DNA of 64,000 nt. Source: SG-bin7 sp964498095. GTDB lineage: Bacteria; Bdellovibrionota; Bdellovibrionia; Bdellovibrionales; SG-bin7. The notes beneath the pieces are model-generated. The model was not told the origin of the DNA, did no database searches, and saw only the letters and a program-made list of their open reading frames with translations. How positions within the stretch are numbered: the first letter of the stretch is position 1; every line of letters begins with the position of its first letter. Position numbers and translations under genes: made by a program. The DNA lies in NCBI GenBank assembly GCA_964498095.1, contig CAZCFY010000005.1, positions 144,801 through 208,800 on the forward strand, read 5' to 3'. Shown here one piece after another: positions 36,069 through 44,596 of the stretch.

Positions 36069-36806
36069 ATCGCTTGCTAACATGCGCGAAAACTGTCTTT
36101 TAAACAGCGATATCTTCTGCAAATATTGGCCCGGGTCGTGCGAACCACAGGGTTGAAAATCACGCGTCACGCGAAATCCGCTGCGCAAAAACTCCGGTCC
36201 CCTGCCTTTGCCGCAGAGGTGAACTATGGCCGCTAAGTTTTGTAGTTTTTCAATGGATACTTGCGAAACTTTAGTCAGACCGACTAGCTTTTCCACCTGT
36301 ACGTGCATAAAGGCCGCCGCCATTTCGATAGAGTGCGAAGGCAAAAACCGCGCGTACCAGTTAAACCAGCACGAGGTCTCAACCTTTCCGTCACGTATAC
36401 AATAATTTTTCGCCTCCTCATAATTACCCTCGGTAATTTGCATAAGTCCCACCGCCGAGGATGGCGGCCCATAGATACGGAACAAATCCGTGGTCCATCT
36501 AAAAACCCAACGCGGCTGCGCTACCGGGTCACCAGCACTTTCTGCCTGGGCTACCGCCGCAAGAAAGTCCGCAGTAATTATCGGCGTAGCGCTTTCTTTA
36601 AACTCATCGCGGTAACTTTGCCACGTTTGATAAGGAGTCTTCATGGTTGTGGGCACCAATCCCAGCGCTTCGCTCGGCTTGCGCGCGATCTGCACGACAA
36701 AGTTTACTAGCAAGAGTCCAGTAAAAATCAGACTCAACCACTTAATTTGCCGCCACCGCCGCTGAATCCTCTTTTTAAGACTGGGGGTTTTATTTTTCTT
36801 AGGCAT
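36060..36806 (-). CDS. Membrane-anchored lytic transglycosylase-like protein (SLT fold)
   Basis: The protein has 248 residues from ATG 36806 (AGTAGGA upstream); a GTG at 36836 is in frame. A basic N-terminus (KKRIQRRWRQIKW) and one membrane helix (LSLIFTGLLLVNFVVQI) anchor it to the inner membrane with the domain outside. The SLT signature is visible: FLAAVAQAESAGDP with the catalytic Glu near 92, then AVGLMQITEGNY. It should cleave peptidoglycan between MurNAc and GlcNAc. An insertion of about 20 residues separates the Glu region from the GLMQ motif. Four cysteines in the C-terminal half may form disulfides. Confidence 0.82.
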   Translation of the reverse strand: MPKKNKTPSLKKRIQRRWRQIKWLSLIFTGLLLVNFVVQIARKPSEALGLVPTTMKTPYQTWQSYRDEFKESATPIITADFLAAVAQAESAGDPVAQPRWVFRWTTDLFRIYGPPSSAVGLMQITEGNYEEAKNYCIRDGKVETSCWFNWYARFLPSHSIEMAAAFMHVQVEKLVGLTKVSQVSIEKLQNLAAIVHLCGKGRGPEFLRSGFRVTRDFQPCGSHDPGQYLQKISLFKRQFSRMLASDLQ

Positions 36807-36894
36807 TCCTACTCTCAGTTTTTCATATTGAGGCACATTAACAAGACTTTAAATATTCACTCGACCTTCCGATGAGGATGCCGAAGGAGTGGGA

Positions 36895-37464
36895 ATGAAT
36901 AACCCCGTGCGTAAATGGTTTGGACGAGCGCCCCGGTACGTGCTCAGACCGGAAGACAACCAATTTGTCCGCTTTGCCAACGAAGAGCGCCAAAAAGCCA
37001 GTGGCATTGAACTGCTAAACATTTCCAAAACGGGTTTAGCTTTCACGGTTCATCGCGAAAGCTGTCCACGCTTAAGCGAAAATATCATTATTGAATTCGA
37101 AGCCCCTGGAACTGGCCAAATGGCGTGCTATGCCCGCGTTGTACGACTCGAGGAGCAGTCCGAGCGCACCTCGTGGGGCACTCCCAAGCGCGGCATTATT
37201 GTTGCCGTTCGATTTTTAAATTTGCAGCGCGGGCAAATGAAACATCTGGGCAAGGGACTCGAAGTTAGATTTGACCAACTCCGTGCCGAACAAAACCGCG
37301 AGCACTTCCGCCGCCGGATCGAGTGGCTAAAAGAAAATTCCAAACTGGCGATTCTTTATCTCGCAGTCATCTTCGCGTTAGTTTTTGTATTTTATTTTCT
37401 GACCCAACCGCGCGGAAACTACAATCAGTTTCAAACCGTTCCTTGGGGAACGAGAAGCTTTTAA
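36895..37464 (+). CDS. PilZ-domain membrane protein
   Basis: The protein has 189 residues from ATG 36895, chosen for GAAGGAG five bases upstream (a GTG at 36889 is in frame). Residues of about 14-18 are RYVLR, the RxxxR element of PilZ domains, and NISKTG (41-46) is the D/NxSxxG element 23 residues later; both contact cyclic di-GMP in known structures. Beta strands follow to about residue 115. The C-terminus carries one membrane helix (AILYLAVIFALVFVFYFL) and a short tail. It is a likely c-di-GMP receptor tethered to the inner membrane. No flagellar or cellulose genes are nearby. Confidence 0.8.
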   Translation: MNNPVRKWFGRAPRYVLRPEDNQFVRFANEERQKASGIELLNISKTGLAFTVHRESCPRLSENIIIEFEAPGTGQMACYARVVRLEEQSERTSWGTPKRGIIVAVRFLNLQRGQMKHLGKGLEVRFDQLRAEQNREHFRRRIEWLKENSKLAILYLAVIFALVFVFYFLTQPRGNYNQFQTVPWGTRSF

Positions 37465-37483
37465 GGCGCCCTCAATAACAAAA

Positions 37484-38149
37484 CTAGTTTTGGTGCCAAT
37501 GCGAAATACTTTCGAAGGGATTCTCCTGTAGTGCCTGATGCCAAAGCTTTAGAAATTCCTTTCGCGGAACGTATTCTCCGCCCAAGGCCTCAATGACGGG
37601 AGTAACCATTTGTACGTCCATCCATTTAATTCCCTTTGTTTTTAAAAAGCTTATTATGTGAAGCAGGCAAAGTTTAGAAGCATTATCCTTTTTATAAAAC
37701 ATACTCTCTCCGACGAACGTTCCACCCACCCAAACGCCGTATAACCCACCAACCAGCTCATCTTTGTCCCAACACTCCACACTGTGTGCATAACCTTTAC
37801 GGTGGAAATTTAGGTAGGCCTCTTTAATCGCTTCGGTAATCCAAGTGCCATCTTGCCCGGGTCGCGGCACCAAAGAACACTGATTCATAACTTCCGCGAA
37901 AGCTAAATCGAAAGTTAAACGATAATTACATTTTCTAATAAATTTTTTTAAACTCTGCGCCACGTGAAGCTTATTAAAACGAATAATTCCGCGCTCCCCT
38001 GGCGAAAACCACAGTAAGGGATAGCCCGGATGCGGCCACGGAAAAATTCCTTGGGTATAAGCCGCCAATAAAGTTTCTACTTCTAGGTCACCGCCGACGC
38101 AAACCAGGCCTATTTCGTCGGCGTATGCAGGATTTGGGAAATCAATCAT
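37484..38149 (-). CDS. aat: Leucyl/phenylalanyl-tRNA-protein transferase
   Basis: The protein has 221 residues from ATG 38149. The frame is open to 38269, but that would overlap the prepilin gene by 104 bp and add a spurious hydrophobic stretch, so the later start is preferred; it lies 17 bp after the upstream stop. Family motifs are complete: GLVCVGGDLEVETLLAAYTQGIFPWP, LLWFSPGERGII, TWITEAIKEAYLNFHRKGYAHSVECW and GGTFVGESMF. It attaches Leu or Phe to proteins with N-terminal Lys or Arg and so marks them for ClpAP. It probably shares a transcript with the prepilin gene. Confidence 0.95.
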   Translation of the reverse strand: MIDFPNPAYADEIGLVCVGGDLEVETLLAAYTQGIFPWPHPGYPLLWFSPGERGIIRFNKLHVAQSLKKFIRKCNYRLTFDLAFAEVMNQCSLVPRPGQDGTWITEAIKEAYLNFHRKGYAHSVECWDKDELVGGLYGVWVGGTFVGESMFYKKDNASKLCLLHIISFLKTKGIKWMDVQMVTPVIEALGGEYVPRKEFLKLWHQALQENPFESISHWHQN

Positions 38150-38165
38150 TACCCATGATCGTACA

Positions 38166-39209
38166 TCAAAGCGGTGTGTTGGGACAAGTGTCTGCCACAT
38201 CATATAGAATTCCAGCCCCGCTGCCAGCGCAATAATAAAATTGAGTATTGCCCTGCCCATCAAAACCAAAGCTGCGCGTACTACAAGTTGGGTTAGTCGT
38301 AATTAATCCCACGTTATTACAGTAAGGATTAGTAACGGTATATAATGCTGTTTTAGGCGCCGGTGGTGGTGGTGGCGGCGCTGCCGCCACGGTCGTAGAG
38401 TTGCCATTATTGACCACGCTAGCGCCCGTCGAGGGCGAACTGCCATTAGAGCTAGCTGTCATACCCGAATTGGCGTTGTTCGCAGAGTTATTACTAGCGA
38501 CAGTCGAGCTACTAGAACCCGCTGCCGGCAAATTCGCTGGCACCGGCACTGGAATTTGCTGTACTATAATTTGCGGTGGCGGAATTACCGGTTCGGGTAA
38601 CTTACATTTTTTGGAAGTAAAATCAAAAGTACCACCATTGGACGTACAGATTGAGTTTAACTGGAAGTCCGTTAGCTCTGTCCCTTCGCCACTACAGTCG
38701 ACGATGAGCCCCGAGCCATTTGTACGCAACTGAACACTTACCTTACGCTTAGTTACCTGCGATCCGACCGCTGAAGGTTTTTCAAAGAGCATCTCTAATT
38801 CCGACGACAAAATAGTAAAACCGCCAAAGCTCGACAATAATTTAAAATTAGTTAAATTCATGTCTTTGACATAGGCTGCCTGTTGAGCGGAAGGGGTATT
38901 TGCCGTAACTATTTTTCCGCCGCCAGAGGGGAAGTCGAGCGAATTAACTTTAAGTTTTTGATTTGGGGAGGCCGGCAGCGACACGACTTTGTTACCAAAA
39001 TTTCCAATATTATCTTTGCAGGCGCTGCTGTTTTTTAACACCGCATTTACTAAAAATACCGTGTTTGCGACTTCGCTATCCATTTTTGTTGTATTGGAAA
39101 CTTTCATTTGCATGGCAAGGACTTGTAAAATCGCGAGCAGACCCAGCGACATCATGCCCATGGCCACCATTGATTCTATCAGCGAAAAACCCCTACGGTT
39201 TGTCACCAT
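38166..39209 (-). CDS. Prepilin-like protein with a long Ser/Asn/Pro-rich linker
   Basis: The protein has 347 residues. RRGFSLIESMVAMGMMSLG at residues 5-23 is a type IV prepilin N-terminus: cleavage between G and F, with Glu at +5, then the hydrophobic assembly helix (PilV-like minor pilin). Residues of about 45-190 are the globular part. Residues of about 205-290 are low complexity (Ser, Asn, Ala, Val, Pro), ending in PPPPPP. The last 60 residues have four cysteines (NPYCNN, PTCSTRSF, YYCAG, DTCPN) and form a separate small domain. No other pilus gene is in the window. The architecture suggests a displayed tip or adhesin-like minor pilin. Confidence 0.85.
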   Translation of the reverse strand: MVTNRRGFSLIESMVAMGMMSLGLLAILQVLAMQMKVSNTTKMDSEVANTVFLVNAVLKNSSACKDNIGNFGNKVVSLPASPNQKLKVNSLDFPSGGGKIVTANTPSAQQAAYVKDMNLTNFKLLSSFGGFTILSSELEMLFEKPSAVGSQVTKRKVSVQLRTNGSGLIVDCSGEGTELTDFQLNSICTSNGGTFDFTSKKCKLPEPVIPPPQIIVQQIPVPVPANLPAAGSSSSTVASNNSANNANSGMTASSNGSSPSTGASVVNNGNSTTVAAAPPPPPPAPKTALYTVTNPYCNNVGLITTNPTCSTRSFGFDGQGNTQFYYCAGSGAGILYDVADTCPNTPL

Positions 39210-39258
39210 ATATACCCCCGTACTTTAATAATAGTACCCAGGGCAAAATTCACTATCC

Positions 39259-40704
39259 CTAATTTGGCAGACATCTATCGCAGTGGCCGCAGGGGCCCGA
39301 TTTCACGCCGAAATACGCGTAGATTGTTTCATTTCGACACACTTCACTTTTCACAAGTTTGACCAACTCTAGCAGCTTTAGATTTTGACCCTTAAGACGG
39401 GCCTGAAATAGTTTTTCATTTAAAACCTCCCCGTTGGGTTCCTCTAACGCCAAAAGTCCGCGGCCTTTTTCTTCGCGCGCAATAAACCCATAGTGCTCCA
39501 ATAAGTTCACTGCGGTTTCGACGCGAAAATCGCGCTTATTATAAAAATTTAATTGTTCCCGCAGATAATCAAGGCCGCCACTCCTGACCTTATCAGGATT
39601 TTTTTCGATTAAGCGGTAACAGCGCATTAAAAAATCGGGACCCGGGTTGGTCCACTTTATAAAATCCATTTGGATCGTAATGTCTTCTTCGTCGTAAAAC
39701 AAAATCGTGTCGGCGCGCGCACCGTCCCGCCCGGCACGGCCAATTTCTTGGTAATAACTTTCGATAGAGCCCGGCAACTCCAAGTGCGCCACGCCGCGAA
39801 TGTCCGGCTTATTTACGCCCAGTCCAAACGCGGGAGTTGCCAAAATAAGAGCATCCTTACTTTTTAAAAATTCTTCTTGATGTCTTTTCCGCTCTCTAGG
39901 GTTCATCTGTCCATGATAAATCAAAAAGGGAATTTTTTGCTTCGCTAAGTCGCTCCCAAACTTCTCCACGGAACTCACTAAAGAAAAATACGCGATCTTG
40001 GGGCCGTGTATTTTTTCACACCAATCCAAAAAGCCTTTAAGTTTTTGGTCCCAACCATAAAGGTCCACAATTTTAATAAATAAATTGGGCCTTTGGATCC
40101 CCGTAATATAATTTTTTACTTCAGAGGTATTTAGTCCTAGCTGTTTAATTATATCGGCCTGCACTTCTTGGGTCGCCGTGGCCGTCAACATTTGTGTTGG
40201 CGGATTGCCTAAAAAACTGCGGATTTCTTTAAGTTTGGTGTAATCAGGGCGGAAATCGTGGCCCCACTCCGAGATGCAGTGGGCTTCGTCAATCGCCAAT
40301 AACTTTACAGTTACTTTAGATACGGCATCCCTGAAATCTTCTTTCCTGAATCGTTCCGGCGTCACATACAAAAGTTCATACTCACCGGCCCCCAACTTTT
40401 TGTAGCGGCGCTCGCGTTCCGGGCGGTCCAACGAAGAATTTATAAACGTGGCTTTAAGGCCCAATTTTTGAGCTTGATCTACCTGATCTTTCATAAGCGC
40501 AATCAAAGGAGAAACCACCAAAGTAAGCCCCCCAAGGACGCGACTAGGCAGCTGGTAACAAAGACTCTTTCCCATCCCCGTGGGCATGATAATCAGGCTA
40601 CTTCCACCCTCTAAGGTGCGTAAAATAATGGCCTCTTGCTCACCTCGAAAGGCTGACAGCTTAAAAACTTCATTTAGAACTTCTTTTAGACCTTGAGTTT
40701 TCAT
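39259..40704 (-). CDS. recQ: RecQ-family ATP-dependent DNA helicase
   Basis: The protein has 481 residues. Walker A is PTGMGKS (42-48), motif II is DEAH (in AIDEAHCISEWGHDFRPDY), and the motif VI region has QEIGRAGRDG. The zinc-binding segment ends the protein (VCRNETIYAYFG ... CGHCDRC, four Cys). The HRDC domain and part of the winged helix found in E. coli RecQ (609 residues) are missing, so this is a short RecQ. It unwinds 3'-5' in recombination and repair. It is divergent from fusA. Confidence 0.93.
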   Translation of the reverse strand: MKTQGLKEVLNEVFKLSAFRGEQEAIILRTLEGGSSLIIMPTGMGKSLCYQLPSRVLGGLTLVVSPLIALMKDQVDQAQKLGLKATFINSSLDRPERERRYKKLGAGEYELLYVTPERFRKEDFRDAVSKVTVKLLAIDEAHCISEWGHDFRPDYTKLKEIRSFLGNPPTQMLTATATQEVQADIIKQLGLNTSEVKNYITGIQRPNLFIKIVDLYGWDQKLKGFLDWCEKIHGPKIAYFSLVSSVEKFGSDLAKQKIPFLIYHGQMNPRERKRHQEEFLKSKDALILATPAFGLGVNKPDIRGVAHLELPGSIESYYQEIGRAGRDGARADTILFYDEEDITIQMDFIKWTNPGPDFLMRCYRLIEKNPDKVRSGGLDYLREQLNFYNKRDFRVETAVNLLEHYGFIAREEKGRGLLALEEPNGEVLNEKLFQARLKGQNLKLLELVKLVKSEVCRNETIYAYFGVKSGPCGHCDRCLPN

Positions 40705-40714
40705 GAATAATCGT

Positions 40715-40742
40715 TTGATTTTATTTGTTTTTTTGCTATCTT
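40715..40742 (+). promoter_or_regulatory. Possible fusA promoter
   Basis: TTGATT (40715-40720) and TATCTT (40737-40742) are separated by 16 bp in the 100-bp gap between recQ and fusA. Both hexamers are imperfect and the gap is AT-rich. Confidence 0.3.
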
Positions 40743-40804
40743 AACTACCTTCAAACGAAAAAGCTATTGATATTAAATAGACTTGCTAAAGGAGAGCTTA
40801 GGTT

Positions 40805-42910
40805 ATGGCTGGCAAATGGGATCTGAATAGGGTTAGAAATATTGGAATATCAGCCCACATTGACTCTGGAAAAACAACTTTAACAGAACGTATTCTGTTT
40901 TACACTGGTCGTATTCACCAAATTCACGAAGTTCGCGGTAAAGACGGCGTCGGCGCCAAAATGGACTCGATGGATCTTGAAAGAGAAAAAGGGATCACGA
41001 TTCAATCAGCGGCCACGCACGTTATGTGGAAGGATACCTGGATCAACATCATCGACACTCCGGGGCACGTGGATTTTACCATCGAAGTGGAAAGAGCGTT
41101 GCGCGTTCTTGACGGCGCGATCCTCGTTCTTTGCGGCGTTTCAGGCGTTCAGTCACAATCAATCACGGTTGACCGTCAAATGCGCCGTTATGCGGTTCCG
41201 CGTTTAGCATTCATCAACAAACTTGACCGCGCCGGAGCTAACCCCTTCCGCGTTCTTGGTATGATTCGCGACAAATTAAAATTAAACGCCGCCCTCACGC
41301 AAATTCCGATCGGTTTAGAAGACAAACACGAAGGCTGCGTGGATCTTGTCACAATGAAAGCTTTCTATTTTGAAGGTGAAGACGGACTTGAAATCGTTCA
41401 GCGTGAAATTCCCGCTGACATGTTAGACGATGCGAAAAAATACCGTGAAGAACTCATTGGTATTATCGCCGATTACGATGAAGTCGTTGCCGATAAATTT
41501 TTAAATGGCGAAGATGTTCCCGTTCCGGATATGATGCGTGCTATTCGCGCTGGCTGTATTTCTTTGAAATTTGTGCCGGTGTTTTGTGGTTCGGCTTATA
41601 AAAACAAAGGTGTGCAATTACTTCTTGATGGCGTCACTAGCTATTTGCCCAACCCAACAGAAGTTACCAACCAAGCCCTTGACCAAGATAAAAACGAAGA
41701 AAAAGTAACTTTATCTTGTGACGATAAAAAACCCTGCGTGGCTCTGGCGTTCAAACTTGATGAAGGCCGCTACGGTCAGCTGACGTATATGCGGATTTAC
41801 CAAGGCACGATGAAAAAGGGTGATTTCATTTATAATATTCGCGACGGCAAGAAAGTTAAAATCCCGCGGATTGTACGCATGCACTCCGACGAAATGCAGG
41901 ATATCGAAGAAGCTTACGCTGGCGATATCGTGGCTCTGTTCGGCGTGGATTGCGCCTCCGGTGATACTTTTACCGATGGTACTACCCGTCTGACGATGAC
42001 ATCGATGTTTGTTCCCGATGCGGTTATGTCTCTGGCTATTTCTCCCAAAGACAAGGCCACGGCTTCAAACTTTTCCAAAGCGCTTAATAAATTTAGAAAA
42101 GAAGACCCTACTTTCCGTATGCATCGTGATGAAGAGTCCGGTGAAACAATTATTTCGGGTATGGGCGAGCTGCACTTAGAAATTTACGTGGAACGTATGA
42201 AGCGTGAATTTAAAGTGGAAGTTGTGACCGGTAAGCCGCAAGTGGCCTTCCGTGAGACAATTGCGAAAAAAGCGCTCTTCGATTACACGCACAAAAAGCA
42301 AACTGGGGGCTCGGGTCAATACGCGAAAGTCTGCGGTTACATTGAACCCATTCCGCCCGAAGAAGGTAAAGACTTTGAATTCGTTGACGACATCGTCGGC
42401 GGTAAGATTCCACGCGAATTTATTCCCGCCGTGGAAAAAGGTGCCATTGAGCAGCTAAAACGCGGTAACCTTATCGGGTTTGAAACCGTACGCGTAAGAT
42501 TTGTTCTTAACGACGGCGCTTACCATGATGTTGACTCGTCCGAGATGGCCTTCCGTATTGCAGCGATGGCCGCAATTCGCGAAGTCTTTCAACAAGCGCA
42601 ACCCACAGCCCTTGAGCCGATCATGAAATTAGAAACTACAGCACCGGAAGAGTTCCAAGGAAACGTCATGGGACAAATCAACCAACGCCGCGGTATGATC
42701 GTCGGATCATCCAACAACGAAGGTAGCTGTATTATCGAAGCCGAAGTGCCGCTAACTGAGATGTTCGGTTACTCAACCGATCTAAGATCTGCGACTCAAG
42801 GTAAAGGTGAGTTCACGATGGAGTTTAGCCGTTACGCACCTGTTCCGCGCAATCTCCAAGAAGAGCTCGTCAAAAAGTATCAAGAGAAGAGGGCTGCTGA
42901 AAATAAATAA
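40805..42910 (+). CDS. fusA: Elongation factor G, spirochaete/mitochondrial-like type
   Basis: The protein has 701 residues. G1 is AHIDSGKTT, where most bacterial EF-Gs have AHIDAGKTT; REKGITIQSAAT, DTPGHVDFTIEVERALRVLDGA and NKLDRAGA complete the GTPase. Domains II-V are all present (GMGELHLEIYVERMKREF, then KKQTGGSGQYAKV and the C-terminal RG-GMI segment). The HIDSGKTT form and LRVLDGAILVLCGVSGVQ resemble mitochondrial EFG1 and the spdEFG1 type described in spirochaetes, planctomycetes and some deltaproteobacteria. It drives translocation. AAGGAGAG precedes the ATG. No str-operon genes (rpsL, rpsG, tuf) are adjacent. Its stop overlaps the next start by one base. Confidence 0.96.
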   Translation: MAGKWDLNRVRNIGISAHIDSGKTTLTERILFYTGRIHQIHEVRGKDGVGAKMDSMDLEREKGITIQSAATHVMWKDTWINIIDTPGHVDFTIEVERALRVLDGAILVLCGVSGVQSQSITVDRQMRRYAVPRLAFINKLDRAGANPFRVLGMIRDKLKLNAALTQIPIGLEDKHEGCVDLVTMKAFYFEGEDGLEIVQREIPADMLDDAKKYREELIGIIADYDEVVADKFLNGEDVPVPDMMRAIRAGCISLKFVPVFCGSAYKNKGVQLLLDGVTSYLPNPTEVTNQALDQDKNEEKVTLSCDDKKPCVALAFKLDEGRYGQLTYMRIYQGTMKKGDFIYNIRDGKKVKIPRIVRMHSDEMQDIEEAYAGDIVALFGVDCASGDTFTDGTTRLTMTSMFVPDAVMSLAISPKDKATASNFSKALNKFRKEDPTFRMHRDEESGETIISGMGELHLEIYVERMKREFKVEVVTGKPQVAFRETIAKKALFDYTHKKQTGGSGQYAKVCGYIEPIPPEEGKDFEFVDDIVGGKIPREFIPAVEKGAIEQLKRGNLIGFETVRVRFVLNDGAYHDVDSSEMAFRIAAMAAIREVFQQAQPTALEPIMKLETTAPEEFQGNVMGQINQRRGMIVGSSNNEGSCIIEAEVPLTEMFGYSTDLRSATQGKGEFTMEFSRYAPVPRNLQEELVKKYQEKRAAENK

Positions 42911-43953
42911 TGGGTTTATTTTTAGCCTTTCTATTTGGTTCTATTTGTATTTCATTTACTTGCTCGCTGCTTGAAGCGGTAATTTTATCGGCGACACCAG
43001 CTTATATTGCGGTCCAACTAAAAAAGGGCCGCACGAGTGCGCGTATTCTTGACCGCTTAAAAAAGAAAATTAATCGGCCTTTGATCGCCATTCTCACTAT
43101 CAATACGGCGGCGAACACATTGGGAAGCACAGGAGTGAGTTTGCAAGCGTTTCATCTCTGGGGTGATACGGCAATTGCCTTTTCTTCTGGCGCAATAACG
43201 ATTGGAATTCTTATCGTAGGTGAGCTAATTCCAAAATCTCTTGGTGCAACTCATTGGAAAAAATTTGCACCGTTTGCCGCTTATGGAATGCAGGCACTTG
43301 TGTTTGCAACCTATCCCGTCGTGTTGGTTTTGGAACAGGTTATTCGCTTTATCAGTGGTAAACGGCAAAAACTGATAACAAGAGCTGAACTCATTGAATC
43401 TGCGGAAATCGGCGCAAGTGAAGGTAGTTTAAAGCGTCACGAATCGGTGGTGATTCGTAATTTACTGATGATGGAAAAGGTTTTGGTATCGGACATCCTC
43501 ACTCCCCGTACGGAGATGACGGCATTCCCTGCTGATATCACCGTGGAAAAGTTAATGGCTGAGCACCCGACTCTTCGTTATACCCGCGTTCCCGTCTTTC
43601 AAAATAATATTGATAACATAGTTGGTGTCGTTCACCGCTTTCGCATTATGGATGCCGTCGCCCGAAACGCCGATCAAACATTGGTAAATGAACTCATGGC
43701 GCCGGTAGAAAAAGTACAAGACGACATAACTGTGGCCCAAGTTCTTGACCTATTTATCCTGAAGAACCGCCATTTATTTGTCGTTGTGGATGAAAAAAAA
43801 CATGTCGAAGGCATCGTTACCATGGAAGACGCCATCGAAACTCTTTTGGGTGTTGATATCGTCGATGAATTTGAATCTTCAGCCGACATGCGCAAATACG
43901 CCGCCGAAATGTTAAAAAAACGCCACGAACTTCTCAAAACAGGCTTGGATTAA
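42910..43953 (+). CDS. CNNM/CBS-domain membrane protein (CorC/HlyC-like)
   Basis: The protein has 347 residues. Residues of about 1-165 form a CNNM membrane domain (SLLEAVILSATPAYI, NTAANTLGSTG, GELIPKSLGATHW). An acidic helical cap (SAEIGASEGSL) follows, then two CBS domains (about 190-315; DILTPRTEMTAF, VDEKKHVEGIVTMEDAIETLLG). The final CorC_HlyC transporter-associated domain is missing (members usually have about 430 residues), which leaves a short charged tail. Relatives export magnesium or cobalt or regulate it. It is translationally coupled to fusA through a TAATG overlap, an unusual pairing. A terminator follows. Confidence 0.88.
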   Translation: MGLFLAFLFGSICISFTCSLLEAVILSATPAYIAVQLKKGRTSARILDRLKKKINRPLIAILTINTAANTLGSTGVSLQAFHLWGDTAIAFSSGAITIGILIVGELIPKSLGATHWKKFAPFAAYGMQALVFATYPVVLVLEQVIRFISGKRQKLITRAELIESAEIGASEGSLKRHESVVIRNLLMMEKVLVSDILTPRTEMTAFPADITVEKLMAEHPTLRYTRVPVFQNNIDNIVGVVHRFRIMDAVARNADQTLVNELMAPVEKVQDDITVAQVLDLFILKNRHLFVVVDEKKHVEGIVTMEDAIETLLGVDIVDEFESSADMRKYAAEMLKKRHELLKTGLD

Positions 43954-43974
43954 AAAAGGTGCCTGACACCTTTT
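43954..43974. terminator. AAAAGGTG/CACCTTTT hairpin after the CNNM gene
   Basis: AAAAGGTG (43954-43961) and CACCTTTT (43967-43974) pair around CCTGA and end in four T. It fits an intrinsic terminator in both directions. The core GGTGCCTGACACC resembles short palindromes I know to recur in proteobacterial intergenic DNA. Confidence 0.75.
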
Positions 43975-44029
43975 CCAGTCCATACTGCGTCAAAAGCAGA
44001 AGGATTGGCCTTAAATTAAGGATTATCAA

Positions 44030-44350
44030 ATGAATACGAAATTTTGCTGGGTTTACACGACAACGACTTCCAAATCTGAAGCACGAGCAATTTCTGACCT
44101 TCTGCTCGAAAAGAAGTTGATCGCCTGTGCGAACATCTTTCCTGAAATTGAATCGCGCTACCGATGGAAGGGAAAAGTTTGTAAATCGAAAGAAACGGCC
44201 CTGATACTAAAGACACGCACGAGTTTATATAAAAAAGTCGAAAAGGAAATTTTGCGAATCCACTCTTATGAAATACCTTGTATCGTACAGTTGAACTGGA
44301 AAGCCTCTACCGGCAAGTTCGCAAAATGGATCACAAGCGAGACCAAGTAA
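44030..44350 (+). CDS. cutA: CutA1-like protein
   Basis: The protein has 106 residues. It has the CutA1 ferredoxin-like fold order: VYTTTTSKSEARAISDLLLEKKLIACANIFPEIESRYRWKGK, then ETALILKTR and HSYEIPCIVQL. The Cys in ACAN and the RYxWKGK signature are present. CutA1 forms a trimer, historically linked to copper tolerance, with uncertain function. AAGGA precedes the ATG. It follows a terminator and is probably monocistronic. Confidence 0.95.
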   Translation: MNTKFCWVYTTTTSKSEARAISDLLLEKKLIACANIFPEIESRYRWKGKVCKSKETALILKTRTSLYKKVEKEILRIHSYEIPCIVQLNWKASTGKFAKWITSETK

Positions 44351-44596
44351 ATCTCCGAGGACAAAGTTACATATAAGGAAATGGCCCGGCGCCATGTTGA
44401 TCAGTTATTCTCTGCCCCGCGGCAATCTCGCTATAGGTGGCGGGGTTAGAAAACGCCGCAACTACCGAAAACCCTCGGTCTTGCCGTGCCGGGGTTCACC
44501 GCAGGCTTGTAGGAGCAAACTTTTTGCGACTATTAAAATATAATTTACAATTCTCATATGTTTTAAATACGAGGAATCGCAGCAAACGGATTTACC
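44351..44596. other. GC-rich, structured 246-bp intergenic segment
   Basis: Two hairpins can be drawn in a row: CCCCGC ... GCGGGG (about 44415-44447) and AACCCTCGG ... CCGGGGTT (about 44469-44496, one bulge). The block is clearly richer in GC than its surroundings. No ORF here looks like a gene, and it does not match a structured RNA I know. It could be a small RNA or decayed DNA. Confidence 0.3.

Noticed and set aside
38150..38269. N-terminal extension of Aat inside the prepilin gene
   Set aside because: The Aat family starts near FPNPAYADEIG; the extension is a hydrophobic out-of-frame reading of the pilin 3' end.
38401..38733. 110-codon open frame antisense to the pilin linker
   Set aside because: It is low complexity created by the linker and has no ribosome-binding site.
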